Shown: in pieces, positions 1-8,613 of the stretch
Position numbering within the stretch: the stretch's first letter is position 1
Layout: every line of letters begins with the position of its first letter
Origin: CAZLLV01 sp964560325
Lineage (GTDB): Bacteria > Acidobacteriota > Thermoanaerobaculia > Multivoradales > DATKCC01
DNA: 15,939 nt
Direction of reading: 5' to 3'
Assembly: GCA_964560325.1 (NCBI GenBank)
Contig: CAZLLV010000295.1
Coordinates: 1-15,939, forward strand
Made by a program: the position numbers and the translations under genes
The notes under the pieces: model-generated
The model's database searches: none
Seen by the model: only the letters and a program-made list of their open reading frames with translations
What the model was told of the DNA's origin: nothing

Positions 1-2354
1 AGATCACCCTGCCGCGCGAGTCGGTCGAGCGGGTGCTCCGCCTGCTGGCCGAGATTTTCCCGCGGCAGGACGATCTGCGCATCCGGCCGATCCCGCTGAA
101 GACGATCTTCCACGTCTCGGCGGCCACCGAGATCGTGGGTCGGGAGGCGGTCGACGTACGGCCGACGATCGAGGCCTACAAGGCCGAAGGCGAGGAGCGC
201 TTGCTCGAGCAGGCGGAGGTCGAGAGGTTCGTCTACGGCCGTCTGGTCTACCTCGAAGAGCTCGGCGTCCTGGCGCAGCTCGATCCGACCGGCCGCGCGC
301 AGAGCCTCCGGGCGCCTCGGCGCTTGCGGCTCGACTGGAGCCGGGTGCCCTCCTTCCTCGACGACCATCGCGAGGCGGTCGAAGCGGGCGCGGTGGCGTT
401 CGAGGGGCTGCTCGCGGAGCACCGGCTGTTCCGCGAGATCGAGTCGATCCGGATCGACCGGGTCGATTCCGAGGGGGCCGAAGGGGCCGAGGAGGCCGAG
501 AGCCGGAGCTGGTACTGGCTGGCCGTGCACTACGGATTCGGCGAGTCGAGCCTTTCGCTGGCGAGCATCCTCGAGGCGCGTAGCCGGGGCGTGCCGTATC
601 TCGAGATGCCGGGAGGGTGGGTCGACCTGCGGGCGCCGGCGTTCCGGCACCTCGACGACTTGCTCGATGGCTCGGGAGAGGGGAACGAGCGCGCCCGGCG
701 CGGTGCCGGCTCCGCCGGAGACGAGCGCGACCGCGTGCGCCTCTCCCCCCTGGAGCTTCTGCGCCTCCAGGCCGTGGCCGGCCGGCGGGCCGTGGTGACG
801 GAGGGCGCCGGCGAGGCCGCCGGCGGAGACCCGGGGGGCGGGAACGGAGCCGCCCGGGAGCGCACCGAGCGGCTCCGACGGATGGTCGAGATGCGCCCGT
901 CGGAGCCGTACGAGCAGCCGGCGGGGCTCACGACGCCGCTACGCGCCTACCAGGAGCGTGGGGTCGAGTGGCTCCGCTTCCTCTGGGAGAACCGGCTCGG
1001 CGGCATCCTGGCCGACGACATGGGCCTGGGAAAGACCCACCAGAGCATGGCGCTGATGGCCTCCCTGCGGGCCGCCGGAGTGACGGAGCCGTTTCTGGTG
1101 GTCTGTCCGACCAGCGTGACGAGCCACTGGCGCGACAAGCTCCGGGCTCACGCGCCCGGCCTCCGCGCGGTGCTTCACCACGGCCCGGCGCGCGACCTGC
1201 GTGCGGCGCTGGAGGACGGCGACGTGATCGTCACCTCGTACGGGGTGCTGCGGCGGGACGAGGAGGCGCTGGCCGCGGTCGACTGGGGGCTCGCCCTCTA
1301 CGACGAGATCCAGAACCTGAAGAACCGGGCGACGCGGGGATGGCGGGCGGCCGCGCGGGTGCCCGCCGGGATGCGCCTCGGCCTCACCGGCACGCCGATC
1401 GAGAACTCCCTGGCCGATCTCGCGGCCCTGTTCGACCTGGTGCTGCCCGGCTACCTGGGCCTCGACCAGGAGCTCGAGGAGCGCTTCGGCGACGGGGTCG
1501 CGCCTCCGGACCGGGAACGGATCGAGGAGCTGCGGCGCCTGATCGCCCCGTTCGTCCTGCGCCGGACCAAGGCGTCGGTGCTCACCGAGCTGCCGGAGAA
1601 GATCGAGGACGTGCGCACGGCGCGGCTCTCCGAGGACCAGGTCAAGCTGTATCGCGAGGCGGTCGGCACGCGGGGCGCGGAGCTCGCCTCCCGCATCTCG
1701 GCGGGCGCCGAGCCGGTGCCCTACATCCACGTCTTCGCGCTCCTCGACCTCCTCAAGCGGATCTGCGACCACCCGGCCCTGGCCCTGCGGGAGACCGATC
1801 GCCCGGAGGCGGTGGCCCGGACCTCGTCGGGGAAGTGGGATCTCTACCGGGAGCTCCTGAGCGAGTGCCTGGACGCGGGTCTCGACGTGGTCGTCTTCAG
1901 TCAGTACCTCGGGATGATCGACCTGATGGCCCGGGATCTCGAAGAGCGCGGGGTCGGCTTCGTCACGCTCACCGGCTCGTCCCGCGACCGGGGCGCGATC
2001 GTCGATCGGTTCAACCACGATCCGGAGTGCCGCGTGTTCCTCGGCAGCCTCAAGGCCGGGGGCACCGGGATCGATCTCGTCGGCGGCTCGGTGGTGATCC
2101 ACTACGATCGCTGGTGGAACGCTGCCCGCGAGGACCAGGCCACCGACCGCGTCCACCGGATCGGCCAGCACCGGGCGGTGCAGGTGTTCAAGCTGGTCAC
2201 CGAGGGGACCCTGGAGGAGAAGATCCACGCCATGATCGAGCGCAAGCGCGCCCTCGCGAACCGGGTGATCCGGGAGGACGACCACCGGCTGGCGAAGATC
2301 TTCGGCCGGGACGAGCTGCTGGAGCTGCTGGCGGCGCCGGAGGCCCGGTCGTGA
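1..2354 (+). CDS. SNF2-family DEAD/DEAH-like helicase, 5'-truncated by the window edge
   Basis: This is the C-terminal part of an ATP-dependent SNF2/Swi2 DNA translocase. The reading frame is open from base 3 with no stop, so the true start lies outside the window. A GTG at 33 is only the first possible start inside it. Numbering from that GTG (773 residues), the N-terminal ~200 residues resemble the region found before the helicase core in bacterial SNF2 proteins. A low-complexity Gly/Ala/Arg/Glu segment follows (about 213-290). The ATPase core then shows LRAYQ (303-307), the Walker A motif DDMGLGKT (328-335), Walker B DEIQ (424-427) and LTGTP (461-465). The second RecA lobe carries a conserved VFSQYLG segment and GGTGIDL, WWNAAREDQATDR and HRIGQ motifs near the end. 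Bacterial members probably remodel protein-DNA or RNA polymerase complexes, but the substrate cannot be read here. The gene converges on the ABC ATPase gene with 6 bases between the stops. Confidence 0.93.
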   Translation, partial: ITLPRESVERVLRLLAEIFPRQDDLRIRPIPLKTIFHVSAATEIVGREAVDVRPTIEAYKAEGEERLLEQAEVERFVYGRLVYLEELGVLAQLDPTGRAQSLRAPRRLRLDWSRVPSFLDDHREAVEAGAVAFEGLLAEHRLFREIESIRIDRVDSEGAEGAEEAESRSWYWLAVHYGFGESSLSLASILEARSRGVPYLEMPGGWVDLRAPAFRHLDDLLDGSGEGNERARRGAGSAGDERDRVRLSPLELLRLQAVAGRRAVVTEGAGEAAGGDPGGGNGAARERTERLRRMVEMRPSEPYEQPAGLTTPLRAYQERGVEWLRFLWENRLGGILADDMGLGKTHQSMALMASLRAAGVTEPFLVVCPTSVTSHWRDKLRAHAPGLRAVLHHGPARDLRAALEDGDVIVTSYGVLRRDEEALAAVDWGLALYDEIQNLKNRATRGWRAAARVPAGMRLGLTGTPIENSLADLAALFDLVLPGYLGLDQELEERFGDGVAPPDRERIEELRRLIAPFVLRRTKASVLTELPEKIEDVRTARLSEDQVKLYREAVGTRGAELASRISAGAEPVPYIHVFALLDLLKRICDHPALALRETDRPEAVARTSSGKWDLYRELLSECLDAGLDVVVFSQYLGMIDLMARDLEERGVGFVTLTGSSRDRGAIVDRFNHDPECRVFLGSLKAGGTGIDLVGGSVVIHYDRWWNAAREDQATDRVHRIGQHRAVQVFKLVTEGTLEEKIHAMIERKRALANRVIREDDHRLAKIFGRDELLELLAAPEARS

Positions 2355-2360
2355 GGAACC

Positions 2361-3446
2361 TCAGAGCTGCGGTGCGCGCTCGCCGCCGGCGCCGTAGACC
2401 GGGAAGCGGCGTGGGCGGAGCCGGAGGTGGACGCGGTCGCCGACTCGTGGTCCGCCGTTCGAGAGCGAGCGCACGCGCACTGTTTCGCCGCTCGCTTCCA
2501 GGATGACTTCGTCGATCAGGTCGTGACCGAAGAAGCGGCGCCGGGAGATGGTTCCGGCGAGCTCGCTCTCCGTCGCGCTCGGCTGACCTCGGCGGATCTC
2601 CACGTCCTCCGGCCGCACCAGCAGGTAGCCCCGTCCTTCCGGGCCGTCGGCCGCCGCGGCCCCGAGCGCGGAGTGGGCGTAGCCTTCGCGGACCTCGCAG
2701 GCGAGGAGCTGGCCGTCGCCCAGGAAGCGCGCCACCTCGGGGTTGGCCGGCCGGCGGTACACGCGGTCGGGGGCGCCCTCCTGGAGCACCTTCCCGTGGT
2801 CCATGACGACGACGCGGTCGGCGATCGACAGGGCTTCCTCCTGGTCGTGGGTGACCAGGAGCGCCGTGGTGCCCGAGCGCTCCAGGATGTCGCGCACCTC
2901 CTCGCGCAGCCGCGCCCGCAGCCCGGCGTCGAGGCTGGCGAACGGCTCGTCCATCAGGACGACTCGCGGCGCCGGCGCGAGCGCGCGCGCCAGGGCCACG
3001 CGCTGCTGCTGCCCGCCGGAGAGCTGGTCGGGGTGGCGCGCGGCGAGGTGCTCCAGCCCCACCAGCCGCAGCACCTCGGCCACGCGCGCCCGGTCCGCGG
3101 AGCCGCGCCGCAGACCGTAGCGGACGTTGCCCTCGACCGTCAGGTGGGGGAAGAGGGCGCCCTGCTGGAACACCATGCCGACGCGGCGCTTCTCCGGCGC
3201 CACCCAGCGGCCGGGACCCGACACGACTTCGCCCGCCAGGAGCACCTCGCCGGCGGTGGGCACCTCGAAGCCGGCGATGGCGCGCAGCAGGCTCGTCTTA
3301 CCGCAGCCGCTCGGCCCCACGACCGCGGTCAGGCCGCCCTCGGGGATCGCGAGATCGAGGCCGTCGACCGCGCGCACCTCGCCGTCCGGGCTCGGGTAGC
3401 GCACCTCGAGGCCGCGGACCTCGACGATCGGCGCCGTCTCGCTCAT
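2361..3446 (-). CDS. fbpC: Fe(III)-type ABC transporter ATP-binding protein (FbpC-like)
   Basis: This 361-residue cytoplasmic ATPase powers the permease encoded just upstream. Visible motifs are Walker A GPSGCGKT (44-51), the Q-loop in VFQQGALFPHLTV (Q94/Q95), the signature LSGGQQQRVALARAL (142-156), Walker B RVVLMDEP (161-168), the D-loop SLDA (171-174) and the switch histidine in LLVTHDQEEA (H200). A C-terminal TOBE-like regulatory region (about 270-355) is typical of the FbpC/PotA/CysA group. The ATG at 3446 is chosen because it overlaps the permease stop as ATGA, and the protein begins correctly with an MSETAPIVEVRGLEVRY-type N-terminus. The frame stays open upstream, but that is out-of-frame permease sequence. 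It is the last gene of the iron operon. Assignment to iron rather than putrescine, sulfate or phosphonate rests on the neighbouring binding protein, receptor and Fur-like site. Confidence 0.93.
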   Translation of the reverse strand: MSETAPIVEVRGLEVRYPSPDGEVRAVDGLDLAIPEGGLTAVVGPSGCGKTSLLRAIAGFEVPTAGEVLLAGEVVSGPGRWVAPEKRRVGMVFQQGALFPHLTVEGNVRYGLRRGSADRARVAEVLRLVGLEHLAARHPDQLSGGQQQRVALARALAPAPRVVLMDEPFASLDAGLRARLREEVRDILERSGTTALLVTHDQEEALSIADRVVVMDHGKVLQEGAPDRVYRRPANPEVARFLGDGQLLACEVREGYAHSALGAAAADGPEGRGYLLVRPEDVEIRRGQPSATESELAGTISRRRFFGHDLIDEVILEASGETVRVRSLSNGGPRVGDRVHLRLRPRRFPVYGAGGERAPQL

Positions 3447-5107
3447 CGCCGCCTCGCTCGGCCGCGCGTCGGCCGGATGGTGAGCAGGTAGATCGGTGGC
3501 CCCGACACCGCCAGCAGCGCCAGGGCGGGGAGGGCCGCTTCCGAGTAGACGCCCTCCGAGGCGGCGCTCCAGATGCGGGTGGCCAGGGTGTCGAAGCCGA
3601 TGGGGCGAAGGATGAGCGTCGCCGGCAGCTCTTTCATGGCGGTCAGGAAGACCAGCCCGCCTCCGGCCAGCAGCCCGGGGCGCAGCAGGGGCAGGGTGAC
3701 GCTGCGGAAGACCGCCACGGGGCCGCGCCCCAGGCTTCGGCCCGCCTCTTCGAGGACCGGCGCGATCGTCACCAGCGACGAGCGGGTCGCCGCGATCGCC
3801 TCCGGCAGGAAGCGGATGACGTACGCCGCCACCAGCGCCGCGGCGGTCTGGTAGAGGGGGCGGGCGAACCGTGTCAGGAAGAAGACCATGGCGAGGGCGA
3901 TCACGAGGCCGGGCAGAGCGTACCCCGAATGGCACAGCCGCTCGACCGCCCGCGCGACCCTACCGGGGCGGCGCAGCGCCCACCAGACGACCGGCACCGA
4001 GAGCGCGACCGCGGCCACGGCCGCGGCGGCCGACACGCCGAGCGAGCCGAGACCCGCCTCGAGCGTCACGCCGAGCGGACCGAGGGGGTTGCCGACGGCG
4101 AGGGCGCGGGCTCCCCAGTAGAGCACCACCCCGACGGGGATCCCGACGCACGCCAGCGAGAGCAGCGCGACCCCGGCCAGCGCCGGCAGCTTCCATCGGC
4201 CGAGGGGGACGGCGATCGGGGCGCGCGCCGAGCGGCCGTGCCCCGGGCGTACGCCCCGCGCGGCCCGGGCTTCCGCGGCCACCAGGCTGAGGGTCAGGGC
4301 GACGAGCACGAGGGCGAGCGCCGCGGCGACCGTGCGGTCGAACAGCCCCCGGTAGGCGTTGTAGATGGAGAGCGTGAAGGTGTCGTAGCGCACGATCGAG
4401 ACGGCGCCGAAGTCCGAGAGCGCGTACAGGGCGACGAGCAGGGTGCCCGCTCCGATCGTGGGCCGGAGCTGCGGCAGGACCGCTCGGAAGAAGGTGCTCC
4501 ACGGCCCGTGCCCGAGGCTCCGCGAGCTCTCCTCGATCGCCGGGTCGAGCCCGCGCAGGGCCGCGACCAGGAGCAGGTAGGTGTACGGGTAGGTGAACAG
4601 GGCGAGCGCCAGCAGGGCGCCGGTGTAGCCGTACGCCAGGGCCGGCAGGCGCTCGACGCCGAGCGGCGACAGCCACCCCTGGAGGAACCCGGAGGGGCCG
4701 AGGAAGGCCACCATCGTCAGGGCCGCCACGTAGGAAGGAAAGACCAGCGGCAGCGCTCCCAGGACCGCCCAGGCGCCACGGCCCGGCAGGTCGGTGCGGG
4801 TGACGAGCCAGGCGAGGGGGAGGGCGACCGCCGACGACAGCAGGGCGACGCCGGCGGCCAGGCCCAGGCTGCGCGCGGCGAGGCCGAGGGTGGCCGGTGC
4901 CGCGACCTCCTGGACGACGGTCTCCCAGCCGCGGCCGAAGGCGCGGATCGCCAGATAGGCGAACGGGGTGTTGACCGCCACGCCGGTGGCGGTGGCGATC
5001 GCGGCGAGCCAGAGCGGCGCCCGGCGCCCGCGGGCCGCGGCGGCGCTCCTCCGCCCGGGGGCGAAGAGGCGGCCACCGGGCACGCGCGGCAGCGCCGGTG
5101 CGCTCAT
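3443..5107 (-). CDS. fbpB: Fe(III)-type ABC transporter permease, fused two-domain (FbpB-like)
   Basis: This 554-residue inner-membrane permease has two homologous halves in one chain, as in FbpB/SfuB/HitB transporters. Each half carries an EAA-type coupling loop that docks on the ATPase: one around residues 189-219 (EESSRSLGHGP...LPQLRP) and one around 433-477 (LEEAGRSLGRGP...LPLLRP). Many hydrophobic stretches, about twelve, are visible, for example 31-55, 73-101, 113-136, 157-183, 221-240, 259-278, 308-331, 353-377, 398-412, 421-440 and 522-543. The start ATG (5107-5105) shares one base with the stop codon of the binding-protein gene (TGATG), and no strong ribosome-binding site precedes it, which suggests translational coupling. 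The stop overlaps the next gene by 4 bases. The longer open frame upstream of 5107 is a shadow of the binding-protein gene and is not included. Confidence 0.92.
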   Translation of the reverse strand: MSAPALPRVPGGRLFAPGRRSAAAARGRRAPLWLAAIATATGVAVNTPFAYLAIRAFGRGWETVVQEVAAPATLGLAARSLGLAAGVALLSSAVALPLAWLVTRTDLPGRGAWAVLGALPLVFPSYVAALTMVAFLGPSGFLQGWLSPLGVERLPALAYGYTGALLALALFTYPYTYLLLVAALRGLDPAIEESSRSLGHGPWSTFFRAVLPQLRPTIGAGTLLVALYALSDFGAVSIVRYDTFTLSIYNAYRGLFDRTVAAALALVLVALTLSLVAAEARAARGVRPGHGRSARAPIAVPLGRWKLPALAGVALLSLACVGIPVGVVLYWGARALAVGNPLGPLGVTLEAGLGSLGVSAAAAVAAVALSVPVVWWALRRPGRVARAVERLCHSGYALPGLVIALAMVFFLTRFARPLYQTAAALVAAYVIRFLPEAIAATRSSLVTIAPVLEEAGRSLGRGPVAVFRSVTLPLLRPGLLAGGGLVFLTAMKELPATLILRPIGFDTLATRIWSAASEGVYSEAALPALALLAVSGPPIYLLTIRPTRGRARRR

Positions 5108-6165
5108 CAGGGCATCAGACCGCTGCGGCGGATCTGCTCGAGCGTCGGCTCGAGCGCGTCCGCGACCTCGGCGAAGTCGACCTCCGGCGTGCGCAGCTCG
5201 TCGAGCGGGGTCAGCTCGCCGGCGGGCTCGATGCCCGCGACCACCGGATACTCGAAGGTCTCTTCGGCGAAGTAGCGCTGCGACTCGTCGGAGAGCAGGA
5301 AGCGCACCAGCTCGACCGCCTCCGGCCGGTCGCTCGTCACGCCGGCGCCGGCCAGGTTGACGAACGACGACGCATCCCCTTCCGGCAGGAAGTAGTTGGC
5401 TCCCGGGGCCTCCGGGTTCTCCTGGAGCGCCCGCCACAGGTAGTAGTGGTTCACCAGGCCGAAGTCGGCCTCGCCCGCCACCACCGCGTCGACGATCGCG
5501 CGGTTGTTGTCGTAGCGCCGGGGCTCGTTGGCCGCCAGGCCGGCGAGCAGTCGGTCGAGCGCTTCCGGCCCGTGGACCACGCGGTAGACCGCCATGTGGG
5601 CCTGGAACGACCCGTTCGCGGGGGCGAGCCCGAAGCGTCCCCGGTAGCGCGGGTCGGCGACCTCTTCGAGGCTCTGCGGAAGCTCCTCGGGCGTCACGGC
5701 GCCGGTGTTGTAGACGACCGAGCGGGCGCGCCCCGAGAGGCCGACCCAGGTCGCCGGCTCGCCGCCGGTGAAGCGGACCGGAGCCCGGCCGAGCACCTCC
5801 TCGGGCAGGGGGCGCAGCAGGCCGGCGCGCGAGACGGCGCCGAGGGCCCCCGCGTCCTGGGACACGAAGACGTCGGCCGGCGTGGCGCGGCCCTCCTCGA
5901 GGAGGGTCGCCGCGAGCTCCGCGGTGTCGCCGTACCGTACCCGGACCTCGATGCCGGATTCCTGCTCGAAGCGTTCGAAGAGGGGGCCGACGAGGCGCTC
6001 GTTGCGGCCCGAGTAGACGGTGACGACCCGATCGCCGGCGGCCTCCGATGCCGCCGGAGCGGCCTCGTCGGCTCTCTCGGCGGCGGGCTCCGGGGCGCAG
6101 CCGGCGACCGCCGTCACCAGGAGTAGGGTGGACAGGACGGCGAAGAATGTGTGTCGAGTCGTCAT
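5107..6165 (-). CDS. fbpA: Fe(III) ABC transporter substrate-binding lipoprotein (FbpA/FutA-like)
   Basis: This is a 352-residue periplasmic solute-binding protein. The N-terminus is a lipoprotein signal, MTTRHTFFAV followed by a hydrophobic stretch and the lipobox VAGC with Cys23 as the lipidation site. An Ala/Glu/Pro linker (24-45) leads to the folded domain. Fe-binding family landmarks are VVTVYSGRNERL (47-58), TPADVFVSQDAG (95-106), VGLSGRARSVVYN (141-153) and NHYYLW (239-244). The Tyr pair 241/242 corresponds to the iron-ligating Tyr-Tyr of FbpA proteins. The His that some FbpA proteins use near the first strand is not present here (SGRNE instead). The ATG at 6165 overlaps the receptor stop by one base (TGATG), and a G-rich ribosome-binding segment sits just upstream. 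It delivers iron to the fused permease. An iron substrate is likely but not proven by sequence. Confidence 0.9.
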   Translation of the reverse strand: MTTRHTFFAVLSTLLLVTAVAGCAPEPAAERADEAAPAASEAAGDRVVTVYSGRNERLVGPLFERFEQESGIEVRVRYGDTAELAATLLEEGRATPADVFVSQDAGALGAVSRAGLLRPLPEEVLGRAPVRFTGGEPATWVGLSGRARSVVYNTGAVTPEELPQSLEEVADPRYRGRFGLAPANGSFQAHMAVYRVVHGPEALDRLLAGLAANEPRRYDNNRAIVDAVVAGEADFGLVNHYYLWRALQENPEAPGANYFLPEGDASSFVNLAGAGVTSDRPEAVELVRFLLSDESQRYFAEETFEYPVVAGIEPAGELTPLDELRTPEVDFAEVADALEPTLEQIRRSGLMP

Positions 6166-8495
6166 CAGAACCCCCACTCCACGCCCATCAGGACGGTCCG
6201 CGGGAGCCCGGGTCGTACCCCGGCCGGCCGCCGCGCCGCCACGTAGACCTCGTCGGTCAGGTTGCGCACCTGCCCGAGCAGCTTCAGCCCGCCGGTGAGC
6301 TCGAACCCCGCCGACAGGTCGAAGATCAGGTGATCGTCCGTCCCCTCGCCCGAGGGGATCGGCCCGGAGCCGGAGGTGGTGCGCATCTGGTCGACCCACG
6401 TCGTATCGAGGAACGCGCTCCAGCGCCCTTCGAGGTACCCGAGCCGGCCGAAGATCTGGTGCTCGGGGAGGTAGGGGAGCTCGTCGCCCGCCTCGACCTG
6501 CGGTCCCCAGGAGTCGTAATCGCTTTCGAAGCTGCTCTGGAACTCGGCGGAGGTATAGGTGTAGGCCACGCGGACGGGGAGGCGCGCCGCCAGGCCGAGC
6601 GAGCGTCCGAGATCGGAGTGCGCGGACAGCTCGAGGCCCGTCACCTCCACCTCGCCGCCGTTGAACAGGTCGCCGGTCCCCTCGCCGCCCCCCGAGAGGG
6701 TGTCGCGGCCCAGCAGGTTGTCGTAGTCGTTGTAGAAGCCGACCGCCTCGAAGCCGAAGACCCCCGTGTCGTGGCGGACGCCGACCTCGTAGTTGACGCT
6801 CTCTTCGGCCTCGGTGTCGTCGTCGGCGCCCGGCCCCGGAGGTGCGAAGCCCTTGTGGACGCCGGCGAACAGGCTGGTCCGCGGAGCCACCAGGTAGTCT
6901 ACGCCGAAGCCCGGGATCCAGACCTCCACACCGTTGCGGCGAACCCGCGTCGGAGCGGTGCGGGCCGGGTCCGTCGAGGCGTAGTCGGTGCGGGTGAAGT
7001 CGATCGACTCGAAGCGCAGCCCGGGGGTCAGGGTCCACCGGCCGAGGCGGACCCGATCCTGGACGAAGAGCGCCAGCGCTTCCGCCTCGCCCACCCGGTT
7101 GGTCTGGCTTCCGGGCGCGCCCGCTTCGACGAACGTCATGCGCCCGTCGATCATCTGGTAGCGGTCGTCCTCCTGGAACCGGTCCTCTTCGTCCTGGTGG
7201 AAGCGCACGCCGACCTCGACGTCGTGGCGCTCGTCCGGGCGCCACGCGAGGACCGACTGGACGCCCTGAGAGTAGTAGTCCCTGCGGTTGTTGCGCAGGC
7301 TGAGGTCGCCGGCGGCGCTGTCGGCGTCGCCCCGCAGGATCGCGAGCTCGCCGGCATGCTCGTCCGGCGAGGCGAGCACGGAGGAGATGCCCACGCCCCG
7401 GACCGAATCGAGCTTCGCCCAGTTGCGGAAGAAGTCGTTGCGGTAGACGGTGGTCGTGAGGTCGGCGTCCTGCCGGAGCTGGAGGAAGTGGCGCAACTGG
7501 ATCTGCTCGTGCTCGGTGTCGATGACGTCCTCCTGGGACGCCGCGTAGCGCCGGTACGGATCGGCCCGGAAGTCCGCGTCGGTCAGGCCGAGGTAGGTCT
7601 CGTCGCCGACCTGCTCGGTGCGGCCGACCTTGAGCTCCAGCGCCTGGAACCGGACGGCGTCGGGCCGGGAGTTGACCCGCACCTTGAAGAGGTAGTCCTC
7701 GAGGTCGACGCCGGTCTCTCCTCCGCCGTCGAGCCGTTTGAAGCCGTCGGTCTGCCCCTGGTAGGTCTCGGCCAGCCAGCCGTAGCGCTCCTGGGAGTCG
7801 CCCATCGACAGGTGGCCCCGCACGGTGTCGTCCTCACCGGCGAACAGCTCGAACCGGCCTCCGAACTGGCCCGGAATGCTGGTGGAGATCAGGTTCATCA
7901 CGCCGCCGGTGGTGAAGGGCCCCTGGCGGACCGACGACGAGCCCTTGCGAACCTCGATCGACTCCATCCGTCCGACGGTGGGGAAGTAGTAGGCGGCGGG
8001 TGCCGCGTAGGGCGCCGGTGCGATGAGCACGCCGTCCTCGAGCAGGGTGATCTTCGAGCTGCGCTCCACGCCGGTGCCCCGCATGCCGATGTTGGGGCGG
8101 AGGCCGAGGCCGTCCTCCTCCTGGATGTTGATCCCCGGTACCTGGCGCAGCGCCTGGTGGACGTCGAAGAAGTGGTGGGTGTCCAGGTCCTCGGAGGTGA
8201 CGACGTGGGCCGAGCCGGGCACGTCGCGCAGGCGGTCCGGCCCGCCGATCACCATCAAGCGGTCGAAGATCACCCGGTCGGCGGGAGCCTCCGCGTCTTC
8301 GCTCGCGGCAGTCGGTTCCGCACTCTCCTCGCCGGGGTCCGACGCGACGACCGCCTCCGCCTCCTCCGGGGGGCCGGCGGTGGGTTCCTGGGCCGCGAGC
8401 GCGGGGACGAGCGCGACGAGCCAGGCCGCGGCGGCGGCTCGAGCAGCCCGGGAGATGGAAACGGATCGCTGGGCGGTCCGAGCGTGGGACGACAT
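6165..8495 (-). CDS. TonB-dependent outer-membrane receptor, FecA-like
   Basis: This 776-residue outer-membrane beta-barrel receptor would import an iron chelate using TonB energy. It has an Arg-rich start and a hydrophobic signal peptide ending near ALA-AQ (35/36). An acidic, Pro/Ala-rich linker (about 37-72) precedes a possible TonB-box region around VIFDRLMVIGG (75-85). The plug domain (about 86-205) contains DVPGSAHVVT, QALRQVPGINIQ, MRGTG, LLEDGVLIAPAPYAAP, MESIEVRKGSSSVRQGP and TTGGVMNLIS, a pattern close to the FecA plug. The rest is barrel strands, ending in an aromatic residue (WGF). There is no N-terminal STN signalling domain, and no FecI/FecR pair is nearby, so FecA-type transmembrane signalling is unlikely. 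The start at 8495 has an AAGGAG ribosome-binding site a few bases upstream. It is the first gene of the iron operon. The exact ligand (citrate or another siderophore) is not readable. Confidence 0.92.
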   Translation of the reverse strand: MSSHARTAQRSVSISRAARAAAAAWLVALVPALAAQEPTAGPPEEAEAVVASDPGEESAEPTAASEDAEAPADRVIFDRLMVIGGPDRLRDVPGSAHVVTSEDLDTHHFFDVHQALRQVPGINIQEEDGLGLRPNIGMRGTGVERSSKITLLEDGVLIAPAPYAAPAAYYFPTVGRMESIEVRKGSSSVRQGPFTTGGVMNLISTSIPGQFGGRFELFAGEDDTVRGHLSMGDSQERYGWLAETYQGQTDGFKRLDGGGETGVDLEDYLFKVRVNSRPDAVRFQALELKVGRTEQVGDETYLGLTDADFRADPYRRYAASQEDVIDTEHEQIQLRHFLQLRQDADLTTTVYRNDFFRNWAKLDSVRGVGISSVLASPDEHAGELAILRGDADSAAGDLSLRNNRRDYYSQGVQSVLAWRPDERHDVEVGVRFHQDEEDRFQEDDRYQMIDGRMTFVEAGAPGSQTNRVGEAEALALFVQDRVRLGRWTLTPGLRFESIDFTRTDYASTDPARTAPTRVRRNGVEVWIPGFGVDYLVAPRTSLFAGVHKGFAPPGPGADDDTEAEESVNYEVGVRHDTGVFGFEAVGFYNDYDNLLGRDTLSGGGEGTGDLFNGGEVEVTGLELSAHSDLGRSLGLAARLPVRVAYTYTSAEFQSSFESDYDSWGPQVEAGDELPYLPEHQIFGRLGYLEGRWSAFLDTTWVDQMRTTSGSGPIPSGEGTDDHLIFDLSAGFELTGGLKLLGQVRNLTDEVYVAARRPAGVRPGLPRTVLMGVEWGF

Positions 8496-8583
8496 GTTCG
8501 ACTCCTTCCGTAGGCTGAATCACCGAGTTTCGTTCGAACGCGGTGCGATGCTCCGAGACGGGCGCGGCCGCGCGGCTCTTTAT

Positions 8584-8598
8584 TGAGACTCAATCTCA
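8584..8598 (-). promoter_or_regulatory. Fur-box-like 7-1-7 inverted repeat upstream of the iron operon
   Basis: The plus strand reads TGAGACTCAATCTCA. It can be read as two 7-base arms around one central base, TGAGACT and AATCTCA, which differ from perfect symmetry at one position. Including one flanking base on each side, TTGAGA...TCTCAA is a perfect 6-base inverted repeat. This matches the architecture of the Fur consensus (TGATAAT-N-ATTATCA), and TGAGAAT-type arms are seen in several Fur regulons. It lies 89 bases upstream of the receptor start codon, in the AT-rich promoter island, so iron repression of the operon is a reasonable inference. Binding has not been tested. Confidence 0.6.
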
Positions 8599-8613
8599 AC
8601 AAGACTGTACCGA

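Noticed and set aside
3447..3935. N-terminal extension of the ABC ATPase frame upstream of 3446
   Set aside because: It overlaps the permease and reads as Pro/Arg-rich noise. The ATGA overlap at 3443-3446 gives the expected family start.
3929..5275. Long plus-strand open frames opposite the permease and binding-protein genes
   Set aside because: Low-complexity Arg/Gly/Gln/Glu translations with no recognisable domain, opposite clearly conserved transporter genes.
6048..8513. 821-codon plus-strand frame opposite the TonB-dependent receptor
   Set aside because: It mirrors the receptor codons in a high-GC genome. The minus-strand frame carries plug and barrel motifs and a good ribosome-binding site.
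8562..8573. GCGCGGCCGCGC palindrome followed by CTTT, as a terminator
   Set aside because: Zero-loop GC palindromes of this size are expected in such GC-rich DNA. It lies in the 5' leader of the receptor gene, where a plus-strand terminator has no upstream plus-strand gene.
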